A stretch of 51,645 bases of DNA from Synechococcus sp. RedBA-s (GCF_024345495.1 NZ_JAGQBF010000021.1:1-51645), one strand, 5' to 3'; positions 10,625-20,251 are shown, numbered from the stretch's first letter. Made by a program: numbers and translations. The notes: generated by a model from the sequence alone, not told the origin.

Positions 10625-12526
10625 TTGGAACTGCCGATCGACCACTTCCGTCTGCTGGGCGTGAGCCCGGCGACCGACGCCCATACCGTGTTGCGCACCC
10701 TTCAGCACCGCCTGGAGAAGGTGCCGGATCAGGGCTTCACCCTTGAGGCGATCCGGGCTCGGGCCGATCTGCTGGAGGCCAGCGCCGACGTGCTCTCCGA
10801 CTCCCAGCGCCGCCAGGCCTACGAAGCTCAGCTGATGGAGATCGAGCAGGGGGGCGAAGGGCTGGCGGCCGGCCTGGATGTGGCGCCATCGAAGGATCTC
10901 GGTGGGTTGCTGCTGCTGCTGGAGGCGGGCATGCCCCAGGAGACCTTTGAAGCCACCATGGCCTGCCTGCAGCCACCCCAGGCCCCAGCCCTTGGCAGCG
11001 GCCGCGAAGCTGACCTCTGCCTGCTGGCGGCCCTGGCCAGCCGCGCCGCCGCCGCAGAGCTGCAGGGCCAGCGCCATTACGAGGGAGCCGCCCAGCTCCT
11101 ACAGCAAGCCATCCAGCAACTGCAACGGATGGGCCGGATGCCCGAGCAGCGGCTGCAGCTGAGCAACGACCTGCGTGAGCTGCTGCCCTTCCGGGTGCTG
11201 GGGCTGGTCAGTCGGCCGCTCACCGCCACCCAGGAACGCGCCGAAGGTCTGGAGCTGCTGGAGGGTCTGGTGCAGCGCCGGGGTGGCCTGGAGGGGGAAG
11301 ACGATCCCAGCCTCCCCCGCGACGACTTCCAGGCCTTCTTCAAGCAGATCCGCCTGTTCCTCACCGCCCAGGAACAGGTCGACCTCTTTGACCGCTGGGC
11401 CCGAGGCGGCTCGGCGGCGGCGGAGTTCCTCACCAGCTACGCCCTCACCGCCTCGGGCTTCGCCCAGCGCAAGCCTGAACGCATCGCCGCCGCCCAGAAG
11501 CGCCTGCAGGCCTCCGGCCAGCCCGGCATCCAGCCACTGCTGGCCTGCCACCACCTGCTGCTGGGTCAGATCGAGCCGGCCGTACAGCATTTCAACTCCG
11601 GTGCCGGGGCCGAGCTCAAAGCCTGGGCCGCGGAGCAAGCCATGGAACCCCTCGCCCAACTCTGCGCCTACTGCCGCGACTGGCTGGCCCGGGACGTGCT
11701 GCCCGGTTACCGGGACATCGAGGTGGATGCCGACCTCGAGGCCTACTTCGCCGACCGCGACGTGCAGGCTTTTGTCGATCAGCAGGATCGCCGCCAGGCC
11801 CGCGCTGCCGGGCCCGGGCCGGCGGTGATCGCCGGTGAGCCGGCCATCACAACCGGCGCGGCCTGGGCCATGCCCGAGCTGGAATCCCTCCCCCCAGATC
11901 CCGTCGAGCTGTTCAGCCCTTCAGCTCCAGAGCCCGCCAGCGACGCTGTGATGCGGGTGCCACGGCCCCGGGCCAGCCGGCCGCTGGCCAAGGCCGGAGT
12001 GGCTCTGGCGGCCGTGGCTGCCCTGATCGCCGGGCTCTGGCTGGTGTTGCGCCCCCGGCCGGCTGCACCGCCGCCGCCTTCTCCCGCCGTCAGCACCCGC
12101 CCGCCGCAGGCGGCACCCACCGCCGCCGCTGCTCCGCTCACCAGCGCCAGCCCCAGTCAGGCAGAGGTGCGCCTGCTGCTGGAGCGCTGGTTGGCGGCCA
12201 AGGCGGACCTCCTCGGCGGCCGCACCAGCCCGGCTGACCTCGATCAGCTGGCCCGTCCGGCCCTGGTGGCTGACCTCCGCTCCCAGGCCAGGGTCCTCAA
12301 GGCACGGGGGGAGCAGCAACAGGTGCAGGCCAGGATTGAGCAGTTCCGGTTCAGCACTCAGAGCCCACGCCGGATCGAAGCCGAGGTCCAGCTGGACTAC
12401 AGCGAGGAGCTCCGCTCCGGCACCAAGGTGATCAAGCCCAGAAGCCGCGCTGTGCTGCGCAACCTCTATGTGTTTGCCCTTGATGGCGGAACCTGGAAAC
12501 TCGCTGATTTCCGCAGCCGCCGCTGA
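10625..12526 (+). CDS. ARC6/Ftn2-type cell division protein
   Basis: A 633-residue homologue of the cyanobacterial FtsZ-anchoring protein Ftn2 (ZipN), ancestor of chloroplast ARC6. The N-terminus has the J-domain-like segment [10 protein letters not shown] and [14 protein letters not shown]; a long Ala/Leu-rich helical repeat region follows; a single membrane segment lies near residue 455 ([18 protein letters not shown]); the C-terminus is the IMS/DUF4101 domain, ending in [14 protein letters not shown]. The cytoplasmic part is expected to bind FtsZ and the periplasmic part other divisome proteins. Start is taken as TTG at 10625 immediately after AAGGGG, which is uncomfortably close as a ribosome site, so the start is uncertain by a few codons. 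Confidence 0.88.
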   Translation: MELPIDHFRLLGVSPATDAHTVLRTLQHRLEKVPDQGFTLEAIRARADLLEASADVLSDSQRRQAYEAQLMEIEQGGEGLAAGLDVAPSKDLGGLLLLLEAGMPQETFEATMACLQPPQAPALGSGREADLCLLAALASRAAAAELQGQRHYEGAAQLLQQAIQQLQRMGRMPEQRLQLSNDLRELLPFRVLGLVSRPLTATQERAEGLELLEGLVQRRGGLEGEDDPSLPRDDFQAFFKQIRLFLTAQEQVDLFDRWARGGSAAAEFLTSYALTASGFAQRKPERIAAAQKRLQASGQPGIQPLLACHHLLLGQIEPAVQHFNSGAGAELKAWAAEQAMEPLAQLCAYCRDWLARDVLPGYRDIEVDADLEAYFADRDVQAFVDQQDRRQARAAGPGPAVIAGEPAITTGAAWAMPELESLPPDPVELFSPSAPEPASDAVMRVPRPRASRPLAKAGVALAAVAALIAGLWLVLRPRPAAPPPPSPAVSTRPPQAAPTAAAAPLTSASPSQAEVRLLLERWLAAKADLLGGRTSPADLDQLARPALVADLRSQARVLKARGEQQQVQARIEQFRFSTQSPRRIEAEVQLDYSEELRSGTKVIKPRSRAVLRNLYVFALDGGTWKLADFRSRR

Positions 12527-12552
12527 GCGTTCAAGCCCTGATCGGCACAGTC

Positions 12553-12571
12553 CCCTGACCCTATGTCAGGG
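12553..12571 (+). terminator. Weak candidate terminator after the division gene
   Basis: CCCTGAC-CCTAT-GTCAGGG is a perfect 7-bp stem with a 5-base loop, followed by TTTGATT instead of a clean T run. It sits 27 bases after the ARC6-like stop and before ffh. Termination would be leaky; an alternative is a regulatory hairpin in the ffh leader. Confidence 0.45.
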
Positions 12572-12594
12572 TTTGATTCAACGATCAACCCCCC

Positions 12595-12607
12595 AGGGGT
12601 CACCCCT
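12595..12607. promoter_or_regulatory. Palindrome overlapping the ffh leader
   Basis: AGGGGT-C-ACCCCT is a 6-1-6 palindrome ending 11 bases before the ffh ATG. Its left arm contains the only AGGGG in the leader, about 19 bases from the start, too far for an efficient Shine-Dalgarno. A one-base centre cannot form a normal RNA hairpin loop without opening some pairs, so a DNA-binding site is the other reading. Confidence 0.3.
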
Positions 12608-12618
12608 TTCACACCGCC

Positions 12619-14103
12619 ATGTTCGACGAGCTCTCCCAGCGTTTTGAGGATGCGGTCAAGAGCCTGAAGGGCCAGGACCGGATCACGGAAAGCAATGTGG
12701 AGGGCGCCCTCAAGCAGGTGCGTCGTGCCCTGCTCGAGGCCGATGTGAGCCTGGAGGTGGTCAAGGGGTTCATCGAGGAGGTGCGCACCCAGGCTGTGGG
12801 CGCCGAGGTTGTGCGCGGCGTCAGCCCCGACCAGCAATTCATCCAGCTGGTGCACCAGGCCCTGGTGGAGGTGATGGGCGGCGAGAACGCGCCGCTGGCG
12901 GTGGCCGATCAGGCCCCCACCGTGATCCTGATGGCGGGCCTTCAGGGGGCCGGCAAGACCACCGCCACCGCCAAGCTCGGTCTGCACCTCAAGGAACAGG
13001 GCAAGCGGGCGCTGATGGTGGCCGCCGATGTCTATCGGCCGGCCGCCATCGACCAGCTGCAGACCCTGGGGGCCCAGATCGGCGTGGAGGTGTTCAGCCT
13101 CGGAGCTGACGCCAGACCCGAAGACATCGCCGCCGCCGGCATCGCCAAGGCGAAGGAGGAGGGCTTCGACACGGTGCTGGTGGACACCGCCGGACGCCTC
13201 CAGATCGATGCCGCGATGATGGAGGAGATGGTGCGGATCCGCCAGGCCGCGGCACCCGATGAGGTGCTGCTGGTGGTGGATTCGATGATCGGCCAGGAGG
13301 CGGCCGAACTCACCCGCGCCTTCCACGCCCAGGTGGGCCTCACCGGCGCCGTGCTTACCAAGCTCGACGGCGACTCCCGCGGCGGGGCGGCCCTGTCGAT
13401 CCGCAAGGTGAGCGGCGCCCCGATCAAGTTCATCGGCACCGGCGAAAAGGTGGAGGCGCTGCAGCCCTTCCACCCCGAGCGGATGGCCAGCCGCATCCTG
13501 GGCATGGGCGATGTGCTCACCCTGGTGGAGAAGGCTTCCAAGGAGGTGGAGCTGGCCGATGTGGCCAAGATGCAGCAGAAGCTGCAGGAAGCCTCCTTCG
13601 ACTTCTCCGACTTTCTGCAGCAGATGCGCATGATCAAGCGCATGGGCTCCCTGGGGGGCCTGATGAAGCTGATCCCAGGCATGAACAAGATCGACGACGG
13701 CATGCTCAAGCAGGGGGAGGAGCAGCTGGGCAAGATCGAGGCGATGATCGGCTCGATGACCGCGGCCGAGCGGGAGCAGCCCCAGCTGCTGGCGGCCCAG
13801 CCCTCCCGGCGGCGGCGGATCGCGGCGGGCAGCGGCCACAGTCCCGCCGATGTCGACAAGGTGCTGGCCGACTTCCAGAAGATGCGCGGCTTCATGCAGC
13901 AGATGACCCGTGGCGGCATGCCTGGGATGCCCGGTATGCCGGGAATGGGCGGCGGATTTCCTGGCCTGGGTGGGGGCTTCCCCGGCATGGGCGGCGCCGG
14001 CATGCCTGGAATGCCCGGTATGCCGGCGGCCGCCGGGCGGGGCGGCGGCTCGCGCAAGGCCAGCCGTCCCCCGAAGAAGCGCAAGGGGTTCGGCCAGCTC
14101 TGA
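12619..14103 (+). CDS. ffh: Signal recognition particle protein Ffh (SRP54)
   Basis: Ffh binds signal sequences of nascent membrane proteins and, as a GTPase with 4.5S RNA and FtsY, delivers ribosomes to the membrane. The N domain starts MFDELSQRFEDAVKSLKGQ; the G domain has GLQGAGKTTATAKL at residues 107-120, VDTAGRLQ and TKLDGDSRGGAAL; the M domain has the Met-rich helices MRMIKRMGSLGGLMKLIPGM. The tail is an unusual run of repeated GMPGMP units ending in a basic PPKKRKGFGQL segment. At 494 residues it is slightly longer than the usual 450-480 because of that tail. Confidence 0.97.
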   Translation: MFDELSQRFEDAVKSLKGQDRITESNVEGALKQVRRALLEADVSLEVVKGFIEEVRTQAVGAEVVRGVSPDQQFIQLVHQALVEVMGGENAPLAVADQAPTVILMAGLQGAGKTTATAKLGLHLKEQGKRALMVAADVYRPAAIDQLQTLGAQIGVEVFSLGADARPEDIAAAGIAKAKEEGFDTVLVDTAGRLQIDAAMMEEMVRIRQAAAPDEVLLVVDSMIGQEAAELTRAFHAQVGLTGAVLTKLDGDSRGGAALSIRKVSGAPIKFIGTGEKVEALQPFHPERMASRILGMGDVLTLVEKASKEVELADVAKMQQKLQEASFDFSDFLQQMRMIKRMGSLGGLMKLIPGMNKIDDGMLKQGEEQLGKIEAMIGSMTAAEREQPQLLAAQPSRRRRIAAGSGHSPADVDKVLADFQKMRGFMQQMTRGGMPGMPGMPGMGGGFPGLGGGFPGMGGAGMPGMPGMPAAAGRGGGSRKASRPPKKRKGFGQL

Positions 14104-14199
14104 TGGGTGGCAAGGTAAGGTCGTTGTTTGGCGCGTGATCTCACCGCCAGGCGGACTTTCCGCCCACCCCCTCCACCAAGTCAGCAAGGCAAGGCCACG

Positions 14200-14625
14200 A
14201 TGATCAAGCTCCGCCTGAAGCGGTTCGGCAAGAAGCGGGAAGTGAGTTTCCGTCTGGTGGCCACCAACAGCACGTCCCGTCGGGATGGTCTGCCGCTTGA
14301 GGAGCTGGGCTTCTACAACCCGCGCACCAAGGAAACCCGCCTGGATGCCGAAGCCATCCGGGTGCGCCTGAGCCAGGGCGCCCAGCCCACCGACACGGTC
14401 CGCTCCCTGCTGGAGAAAGGCGGCCTGATCGAGAAGACCATCCGTCCTGGTGAAACCGTCGGCAAGGCCAAGCAGGCTGCCGCCCGTGAAGCCGCCGTCA
14501 AGGAAGCCGCCAAGGCCGCTGCCGCTGAATCGGCGGCCGCTGCTGAGGCCGCCGCCGCCAAAGCGGCTGAAGCCGCTGCTGCCGCCGCCGAGCCCGAAGC
14601 CGAGGCCGTCAGCGCCGGTGCCTGA
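14200..14625 (+). CDS. rpsP: 30S ribosomal protein S16 with an Ala-rich extension
   Basis: The first 85 or so residues are standard bS16 ([20 protein letters not shown], then GFYNPRTKE), a small-subunit assembly protein. A further 55 residues form an almost pure Ala/Glu/Lys helix rich in AAAA and EAA units, which the family core lacks; total 141 residues. The start at 14200 is fixed by alignment of the N-terminus. It follows ffh by 96 bases and leads phoH by 11, consistent with one transcript, and resembles the order seen in other cyanobacteria. Confidence 0.96.
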   Translation: MIKLRLKRFGKKREVSFRLVATNSTSRRDGLPLEELGFYNPRTKETRLDAEAIRVRLSQGAQPTDTVRSLLEKGGLIEKTIRPGETVGKAKQAAAREAAVKEAAKAAAAESAAAAEAAAAKAAEAAAAAAEPEAEAVSAGA

Positions 14626-14636
14626 GCGGACGCTCC

Positions 14637-15626
14637 ATGGCTGGGGCTGAAACGCTTCCCTGCTTTTCGATCGACCTTCCCCACCAGGAAGGCGCCCTTG
14701 CCCTCGCCGGTGAGGCCGAAGCCACCCTGCATCGCCTTGAGGCCCTCACCGGAGCCTCCCTGGTGTTGCGGGGTCTTCAGCTGGTGATCCAGGGCAGCCC
14801 CCCCCAGCTGGAGCGGGCCTCGGCCCTGGTGGAGCTGTTGCGGCCCCTCTGGATGGAGGGTCAGGCCATCGGCGCGGTGGATCTGCAGACCGCCCTCACC
14901 GCCATCGACAGCGGCCGCAGCAACGAGCATCGCGAACTCTCCCAGCAGGTGCTGGCCCGCAGCCAGAGCGGCAAACTGCTGCGCCCGCGCACCGTGCGCC
15001 AGAAGGTCTACGTGGAGGCGATGGAACGCCACGATCTCACCCTCGCCCTGGGTCCAGCCGGCACCGGCAAGACCTTCCTGGCCACTGTTCAGGCCGTGCG
15101 CATGCTCCAGGAGCGACGGGTGGAGCGCCTGATCCTCACCCGGCCGGCGGTGGAGGCCGGCGAACGGCTGGGCTTCCTGCCCGGGGATCTGCAGCAGAAG
15201 GTCGACCCTTACCTGCGCCCGCTCTACGACGCCCTGCATGGCCTGCTGGGGGCGGAGCGCACCACGGCTCTGCTGGAGCGAGGAGTGATCGAGGTGGCAC
15301 CGCTGGCCTACATGCGCGGCCGCACCCTGGCCGATGCCTTCGTGATCCTCGACGAGGCCCAGAACACCACCCCCGCCCAGATGCGCATGGTGCTCACCCG
15401 GCTGGGGGAGAACTCGCGCATGGTGGTCACCGGGGATCCCACCCAGTCGGATCTGCCCCGCGACCAGCTCAGTGGCCTGGTGGAGGCCGCCGGCGTGCTG
15501 GCGGATGTGGAGGGCGTGGCCATCTGCCACCTCACCGCCGCCGATGTGGTGCGCCACCCATTGGTGCAGCGCCTGGTTCAGGCCTACGCCCGCCGCGATG
15601 CGGCAATACCGACCAGGCAACGATAG
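14637..15626 (+). CDS. PhoH-like (YbeZ) ATPase
   Basis: A 329-residue PhoH-family protein with an N-terminal KH-like segment and a P-loop NTPase domain: Walker A GPAGTGKTF starting near residue 139 and Walker B VILDEAQNTT. YbeZ-type proteins act with the endoribonuclease YbeY in ribosome and RNA metabolism, which fits its position next to rpsP and two genes from era. The older name as a phosphate-starvation protein does not imply phosphate control here. ATG at 14637 follows the rpsP stop by 11 bases. Confidence 0.92.
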   Translation: MAGAETLPCFSIDLPHQEGALALAGEAEATLHRLEALTGASLVLRGLQLVIQGSPPQLERASALVELLRPLWMEGQAIGAVDLQTALTAIDSGRSNEHRELSQQVLARSQSGKLLRPRTVRQKVYVEAMERHDLTLALGPAGTGKTFLATVQAVRMLQERRVERLILTRPAVEAGERLGFLPGDLQQKVDPYLRPLYDALHGLLGAERTTALLERGVIEVAPLAYMRGRTLADAFVILDEAQNTTPAQMRMVLTRLGENSRMVVTGDPTQSDLPRDQLSGLVEAAGVLADVEGVAICHLTAADVVRHPLVQRLVQAYARRDAAIPTRQR

Positions 15627-15691
15627 GGAGAACCGCACACTCCCACCCCGCTGTCACTGGCAGGATGGTGGCAATCGAATTCACTGGTCCC

Positions 15692-16420
15692 ATGCCAGCC
15701 AGCAGCAACTTCCAAGAAGCCATCCGCGAGGCCCAGCAGGGCGCGCTGATCGGCCCCAACGTGGTCAACAAGGCACTGCCCTACGTGGGTGGCGGCATGG
15801 TGCTCACCGCCGCCGGCGTGGTCGGTGGCCTCTCAATGGTCGGCACCCCGCTGTTCATGCCGCTTTTCTGGGTGGCGCTGATCGGCAACTTCATCCTCTT
15901 CTTCGTCGCCCAGAACGTGGCGATGAAGGGCAACAACGGCACGGCCCTGCCGATCCTGGCGGTCTACAGCCTGATCACCGGCTTCACCCTCAGCGGCATC
16001 GTCGCGATGGCGATCGGCACCGCCGGCATCGGCGCGATCGGCACCGCGGCCCTGGCCACCGGCATCACCTTCGTGGTGGCCTCTGTGGTGGGACGTCGCA
16101 TGAGCGACTCGATCGGTCAGGCCCTCGCCGGTGTGGTGGGTCTAGGCATCCTCGGCCTGATCATCGCCATGGTGGTCCAGCTCGTGGGCGGCATCTTCAT
16201 CCCCGGCTTCGGTGGAAGCGGCTTTGAGCTCCTGATCGCTGGCTTCGGCACCGTGCTGTTCGTGGGAGCCGCCTTCCTCGACTTCTACACCATGCCCCGC
16301 ACCTACAACGACGACCAGTACCTGGCCGGCGCTCTGGGCATGTACCTCACCTACATCAACCTGTTCATCTTCATCCTGCGGCTGATCATCGCCCTCAACG
16401 GCGGCGGCCGTCGCGAGTGA
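15692..16420 (+). CDS. Bax inhibitor-1/YccA-like membrane protein
   Basis: About 242 residues with seven hydrophobic stretches, including YSLITGFTLSGIVAMAIG and a final segment LGMYLTYINLFIFILRLI, preceded by FLDFYTMPRTYNDD. This is the topology and end pattern of the Bax inhibitor-1 (TMBIM, YccA) family, inner-membrane proteins thought to leak calcium or protons or to modulate FtsH. The ATG at 15692 (MPASSNFQEAI) is preferred; an in-frame ATG at 15665 would add nine residues. It lies alone between phoH-like and a convergent unknown gene. Confidence 0.88.
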   Translation: MPASSNFQEAIREAQQGALIGPNVVNKALPYVGGGMVLTAAGVVGGLSMVGTPLFMPLFWVALIGNFILFFVAQNVAMKGNNGTALPILAVYSLITGFTLSGIVAMAIGTAGIGAIGTAALATGITFVVASVVGRRMSDSIGQALAGVVGLGILGLIIAMVVQLVGGIFIPGFGGSGFELLIAGFGTVLFVGAAFLDFYTMPRTYNDDQYLAGALGMYLTYINLFIFILRLIIALNGGGRRE

Positions 16421-16471
16421 GCGAGTGAGCGACTGAAGCGATTTCAGCCGCATCACAGCAACCGATCCGGC

Positions 16472-16999
16472 TCAGTCGTCAGCCACCGCCAGCACAGCTG
16501 AGCGGATGGCCTGACGCTGGGCTTCGTCGTAGCCCCAGCGATCCAGGAAGGCCACATCCTCTCCGGAGCCCTCCGCACCGGCCAGCAACAGCTCCAGACG
16601 CTGTTTCACCGCCAGTGGCTCCAGCAGACGCAGCAGTTCAGTGCACCTCCGAGCCACCCGCTCGGAGCCTGAGCGTTGACCCTCATCACCGGAGCGCTGG
16701 TGATGCAGGGCCATCGCCGTGCTCATGGCCAGGTTGCGGGCGCTGAGATCCACCACCCCATCACCGGCCTGGCGCAGGCTCAGTACCAGGCATTCCGGCA
16801 GGCGATCCATCAGCGGGGCGTCGCTGGTGAGAGACACCACAAAGAAACCGCGGGCGCCATCGAGGCTGGCCACCAGCTCCCCCACCCGATCGGCCAGCAC
16901 CTCATCGCTGAGTTCGCCGTTCTGCCAGTGGCCCAGCCAGGCCGCGGCGATCTCCATGGCCTGGGGAAAACTGGGGGAGGCGTGAGTGGAAGCCGACAT
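16472..16999 (-). CDS. Conserved hypothetical protein divergent from era
   Basis: A 175-residue soluble, mostly helical protein that I do not recognise by name. Visible segments are MEIAAAWLGHWQNGELSD, a central RGFFVVSLTSDAPLMDRLP with LVLSLRQAGDGVVDLSARNL, and a C-terminal helix ending in FLDRWGYDEAQRQAIRSAV. The codon use matches its neighbours, so it is a real gene. It starts at 16999, only 31 bases from the era start on the other strand, so the two probably share a compact divergent promoter region. No catalytic motif is apparent. Confidence 0.75.
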   Translation of the reverse strand: MSASTHASPSFPQAMEIAAAWLGHWQNGELSDEVLADRVGELVASLDGARGFFVVSLTSDAPLMDRLPECLVLSLRQAGDGVVDLSARNLAMSTAMALHHQRSGDEGQRSGSERVARRCTELLRLLEPLAVKQRLELLLAGAEGSGEDVAFLDRWGYDEAQRQAIRSAVLAVADD

Positions 17000-17030
17000 C
17001 TCGGACCGGTGGGCTGGCAGTGTTGAGGTT

Positions 17031-18062
17031 ATGGACAAGCCGGGCCTGAGCGAGACCGAACCAGAGCAGACGCTGGGGGCCGAACGGCCACTGCCGTTGC
17101 CTCTGGCCCTGCCGGCGCAGGCCCCCGAGGGCTTTCGCTCCGGCTTTGTCGCCCTGATCGGTCGCCCCAATGTGGGCAAATCGACCCTTCTCAACCACCT
17201 GGTGGGCGAGAAGGTGGCAATCACCTCGCCGGTGGCCCAGACCACCCGCAACCGCCTGCGGGCGATCCTCACCACCGCCAGCGCCCAGCTGGTGCTGCTG
17301 GACACCCCCGGCATCCACAAGCCCCACCACCTGCTGGGGGAGCGCCTGGTCAAGAGCGCCCGCAGTGCCATCGGCGAAGTGGACGTGGTGCTGCTGCTGG
17401 TGGATGGCAGTGAGCCGGCGGGGCGCGGCGATGGCTTCATCGTCGAGCTGCTGCGCTTCTGCCGGGCGCCGGTGCTGGTGGCCCTCAACAAAAGTGATCT
17501 GGTGGATCCGCTGCGGGCCGCCGAGCTGGAGGCCAGCTACCGGGAGCTGCTGCTGCTCTCTGATCAGCGGGCTGATCCCGCCGATCCCGGCCAGCGGCGC
17601 AGCGACTGGCCGCTGCTGGCCTGCAGTGCCAGCACGGGCGCGGGCTGCCCTGAGCTGGTGGAGGCCCTGGCGGCGCGCCTGCCCCTGGGTCCCCATCTCT
17701 ACCCGCCGGATGCGGTCAGCGATCAACCCGAGCAGCTGCTGCTGGCGGAGCTGATCCGCGAGCAGGTGCTGACGCTCACCCGCGAGGAGGTGCCCCACTC
17801 GGTGGCGGTGCAGGTGGAGCGGATCGTCGAAGACGGCAAGCGCATCGCCGTGCTGGCCACGGTGCTGGTGGAGCGCTCCAGCCAGAAGGGAATCCTGATC
17901 GGCAAGCGCGGTCAGATGCTCAAGGAGATCGGCAGCGGGGCCAGGGCCCAGATGCAGAAGGTCTTCGACGGACCGGTGTACCTGGAGTTGTTCGTCAAAG
18001 TGGTGCCCAACTGGCGGCGTAACCCGGCGCGGCTGGCGGAACTGGGCTATCGGGGCGAATGA
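17031..18062 (+). CDS. era: GTPase Era
   Basis: Era is a GTPase that binds 16S rRNA near its 3' end and checks 30S assembly. The G1 motif GRPNVGKST begins at residue 44, then LLDTPGIHKPHH (G3) and ALNKSDLVD (G4); the C-terminal KH RNA-binding domain has GILIGKRGQMLKEIG. An extra acidic and Pro-rich stretch of about 40 residues precedes G1, and a short insertion near ADPADPGQRRS follows G4; total 343 residues against about 300 in E. coli. ATG at 17031 is the chosen start. Confidence 0.97.
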   Translation: MDKPGLSETEPEQTLGAERPLPLPLALPAQAPEGFRSGFVALIGRPNVGKSTLLNHLVGEKVAITSPVAQTTRNRLRAILTTASAQLVLLDTPGIHKPHHLLGERLVKSARSAIGEVDVVLLLVDGSEPAGRGDGFIVELLRFCRAPVLVALNKSDLVDPLRAAELEASYRELLLLSDQRADPADPGQRRSDWPLLACSASTGAGCPELVEALAARLPLGPHLYPPDAVSDQPEQLLLAELIREQVLTLTREEVPHSVAVQVERIVEDGKRIAVLATVLVERSSQKGILIGKRGQMLKEIGSGARAQMQKVFDGPVYLELFVKVVPNWRRNPARLAELGYRGE

Positions 18063-18124
18063 TGGCCGCCTCAGTGGCCTCATCCAGCGACTGAGAGGAT
18101 GGGGGGCCAGAGTGCGCCCCCGCC

Positions 18125-18613
18125 GTGAACGGCTCCAGCCCCGCCTTCCCCCCCGAAGACCTGCCAGCCTTTCTCGACCTCTGCGCCGGTCAGTGGATGG
18201 TGCTGCGCAGCCGGATGGAGGCCACCATGGCCGCCAGCGGTGACGACGACGCCTGGCACAACAGCAACCGCGGCGACCTGGGGGTGAGCCTGCGCCCGGC
18301 CGCCCCCGGCCGCTCCCTCGGGGGGCTGGAGGTGACGGCACCCGATGGCCAGGCCCACCAGCTTGACTTCGAGGCCGGCGGCAGTCTGCTGGGCGCCGAG
18401 GGCAGCATCGGCCAGTGGCAGCTGTGGCCCGATGGCAGCCTGGAGCTGGTGATCAGCAGCAGTGGCCTGGAGCAGCGCGAGCGGATCTGGTTCACCAAAC
18501 CGAACCTGCGCCTGCGCAGCGTGATCGTCAACGGAGCCGACGGCCAGCCGGAGCAGGCCAGCTTCTGCTCGGAGATCCGCCGCGTCAGCCGCCCGGCCCC
18601 TGCGGAGAGCTGA
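18125..18613 (+). CDS. CpcS/CpeS-type phycobiliprotein lyase
   Basis: A 162-residue lipocalin-like protein of the bilin lyase family, which attaches linear tetrapyrroles to Cys of phycobiliproteins. The opening [15 protein letters not shown] and the closing pair [13 protein letters not shown] and [10 protein letters not shown] are the family landmarks. Which subunit and which bilin it serves cannot be told. GTG at 18125 is the only sensible start. It precedes trmD-ispF by 5 bases, so it may be expressed with it. Confidence 0.85.
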   Translation: MNGSSPAFPPEDLPAFLDLCAGQWMVLRSRMEATMAASGDDDAWHNSNRGDLGVSLRPAAPGRSLGGLEVTAPDGQAHQLDFEAGGSLLGAEGSIGQWQLWPDGSLELVISSSGLEQRERIWFTKPNLRLRSVIVNGADGQPEQASFCSEIRRVSRPAPAES

Positions 18614-18618
18614 GGGCC

Positions 18619-19827
18619 ATGCGGCTGGATGTGGTGAGCCTGGCTCCCGAGTCGTTTGCGCCCCTCACCAGTCTCGGGGTGATCGGGCGGGCCTTCAACG
18701 CCGGCATCGCCGAGCTGCACACCCACAACCCCCGCGATCACGCCAGCGACCGCTACCGCAAGGTCGATGACCAGCCCTACGGCGGTGGCGCCGGCATGGT
18801 GCTCAAGCCGGAGCCGGTGTTCGCGGCCTTCGAATCCATCCCCGTGTTGGAGCGTCGACGGGTGCTGCTGCTCAGCCCCCAGGGTCAGCCCCTGCGCCAG
18901 GCCGACCTGCAGCGCTGGGCCCAGCAGCACGACCAGCTGGTGCTGCTCTGCGGCCACTACGAAGGCTTCGACGAGCGCATCCGCAGCCTCGCCGATGAGG
19001 AGGTGTCGCTGGGGGATTTCGTGCTCACCGGCGGCGAGCTGGCGGCGATGGCGCTGATCAATGGCGTGGTGCGGCTGCTGCCGGGCACGGTGGGCAGCGC
19101 CGAGTCGCTGCTGGAGGAAAGCCACAGCACCCTGCTGCTGGAGCATCCCCACTACACCCGTCCGGCCGAGTTCCGGGGCCTGGCGGTGCCGCCCGTGCTG
19201 CGCAGCGGCGATCACGGCGCCATCGCCCGCTGGCGGGCCGAGCAGCAGCAGGAACGCACAAAACAGCGCCGCCCCGACCTCTACCGTCGCTGGCAGGAGC
19301 AGCAGCAGCTGTTGCAGCAGAGGCCTAGCGAGATGCGGATCGGCAACGGCTACGACATCCACCGGCTGGTGCCCGGGCGTCCCTTGATCCTGGGGGGCCT
19401 CACCCTGGAGCACCCCGCCGGCCTCGGCCTCGATGGCCACAGCGATGCCGATGTGCTCGTGCACGCCCTGATGGATGCCCTGCTGGGGGCCCTCAGCCTG
19501 GGGGACATCGGCCAGCACTTCCCCCCCGACGACGAGCGCTGGCGCGGTGCCGACAGCCTGGTGCTGCTGGAGCAGGTGGTGGCCCTGGTGCGGCAGCGGG
19601 GCTGGCGGGTGGTGAATGTGGACACGGTGGTGATCGCCGAGCGCCCGAAGCTGCGGCCCCACATCGCCGCCATGCGCGCCGCCATCGCCCAGCGCATGGG
19701 GCTCAATCCAGACCAGGTGGGCATCAAGGCCACCACCAATGAGACCCTGGGCCCCACCGGACGGGAGGAGGGGATCGCCTGCCACGCCGTGGCCCTGCTG
19801 GAGCCGTGGGGAGGCGGGGATGGGTAG
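18619..19827 (+). CDS. trmD-ispF: TrmD-IspF fusion: tRNA (m1G37) methyltransferase and MEcPP synthase
   Basis: One uninterrupted reading frame of 402 codons contains two complete enzymes. Residues 1-238 are TrmD, which methylates G37 of tRNAs: [14 protein letters not shown], the SPOUT knot segments [12 protein letters not shown] and [15 protein letters not shown]. From Met239 (ATG at 19333) the frame is IspF, the zinc enzyme making 2-C-methyl-erythritol 2,4-cyclodiphosphate in isoprenoid synthesis: [36 protein letters not shown]. The linker is Gln-rich ([13 protein letters not shown]) and has no stop; a TAG lies one base out of frame at 19326-19328. Either a true bifunctional protein or internal initiation at 19333 is possible. 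Separate adjacent genes are the usual state, as far as I know. Confidence 0.9.
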   Translation: MRLDVVSLAPESFAPLTSLGVIGRAFNAGIAELHTHNPRDHASDRYRKVDDQPYGGGAGMVLKPEPVFAAFESIPVLERRRVLLLSPQGQPLRQADLQRWAQQHDQLVLLCGHYEGFDERIRSLADEEVSLGDFVLTGGELAAMALINGVVRLLPGTVGSAESLLEESHSTLLLEHPHYTRPAEFRGLAVPPVLRSGDHGAIARWRAEQQQERTKQRRPDLYRRWQEQQQLLQQRPSEMRIGNGYDIHRLVPGRPLILGGLTLEHPAGLGLDGHSDADVLVHALMDALLGALSLGDIGQHFPPDDERWRGADSLVLLEQVVALVRQRGWRVVNVDTVVIAERPKLRPHIAAMRAAIAQRMGLNPDQVGIKATTNETLGPTGREEGIACHAVALLEPWGGGDG

Positions 19828-20251
19828 GGTCTGCGCTCTGGCGGTGCTGCTGTTGACCTTGCTCCTGGGTGTGGCGCCCACCGCGGACGCCGGAGCTCAT
19901 GGCGACGGCAGCCAACAACACGGGATCCAACAGCAGGTGGTGGTGGAGGTCCTGCGCCTGAAGGTGCCCGCCGCCGATCGGGAGGCCTGGCTGGAGGCGG
20001 AGCGGCAGAGCTGGGAGCCCTGGCTGCAGGCGCAGAGCGGCTTCCTTGAGCGACGGATCTACTGGGATGCCGCCAGCGACGAGGGGGTGCTACTGATCCA
20101 CTGGGCCAGCCGTCGCCAGTGGCAGGGCATCGCCACCGCCGAGGTAGAGCGGGTGCAGGAGCGCTTCGATCAGCTGGCGCAGCAGGGCACCGGCCGCAGC
20201 GATCCCCATCCCTTCCCCCTGCTCTTCAGCGGTGAGCTGATCCCCCAATGA
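19820..20251 (+). CDS. Secreted TIGR03792-like cyanobacterial protein
   Basis: A 143-residue protein starting at the ATG at 19820, overlapping the upstream stop by eight bases. Residues 1-25 are a signal peptide ([21 protein letters not shown]). The mature part has the pattern [45 protein letters not shown] and [11 protein letters not shown], which fits the uncharacterised TIGR03792 family, probably an antibiotic-biosynthesis-monooxygenase-like ferredoxin fold. Members often lack a signal peptide, so the export signal here is notable. ATGA overlap with larB. Confidence 0.75.
   Translation: MGRVCALAVLLLTLLLGVAPTADAGAHGDGSQQHGIQQQVVVEVLRLKVPAADREAWLEAERQSWEPWLQAQSGFLERRIYWDAASDEGVLLIHWASRRQWQGIATAEVERVQERFDQLAQQGTGRSDPHPFPLLFSGELIPQ

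Noticed and set aside
12466-14187. Open frame of 573 codons antisense to ffh
   Set aside because: Same artefact: rich in His, Leu and Gly with no domain; ffh is certain.
18190-19881. Open frame of 563 codons antisense to the bilin lyase and trmD-ispF
   Set aside because: Spans three real genes on the opposite strand and has shadow composition.
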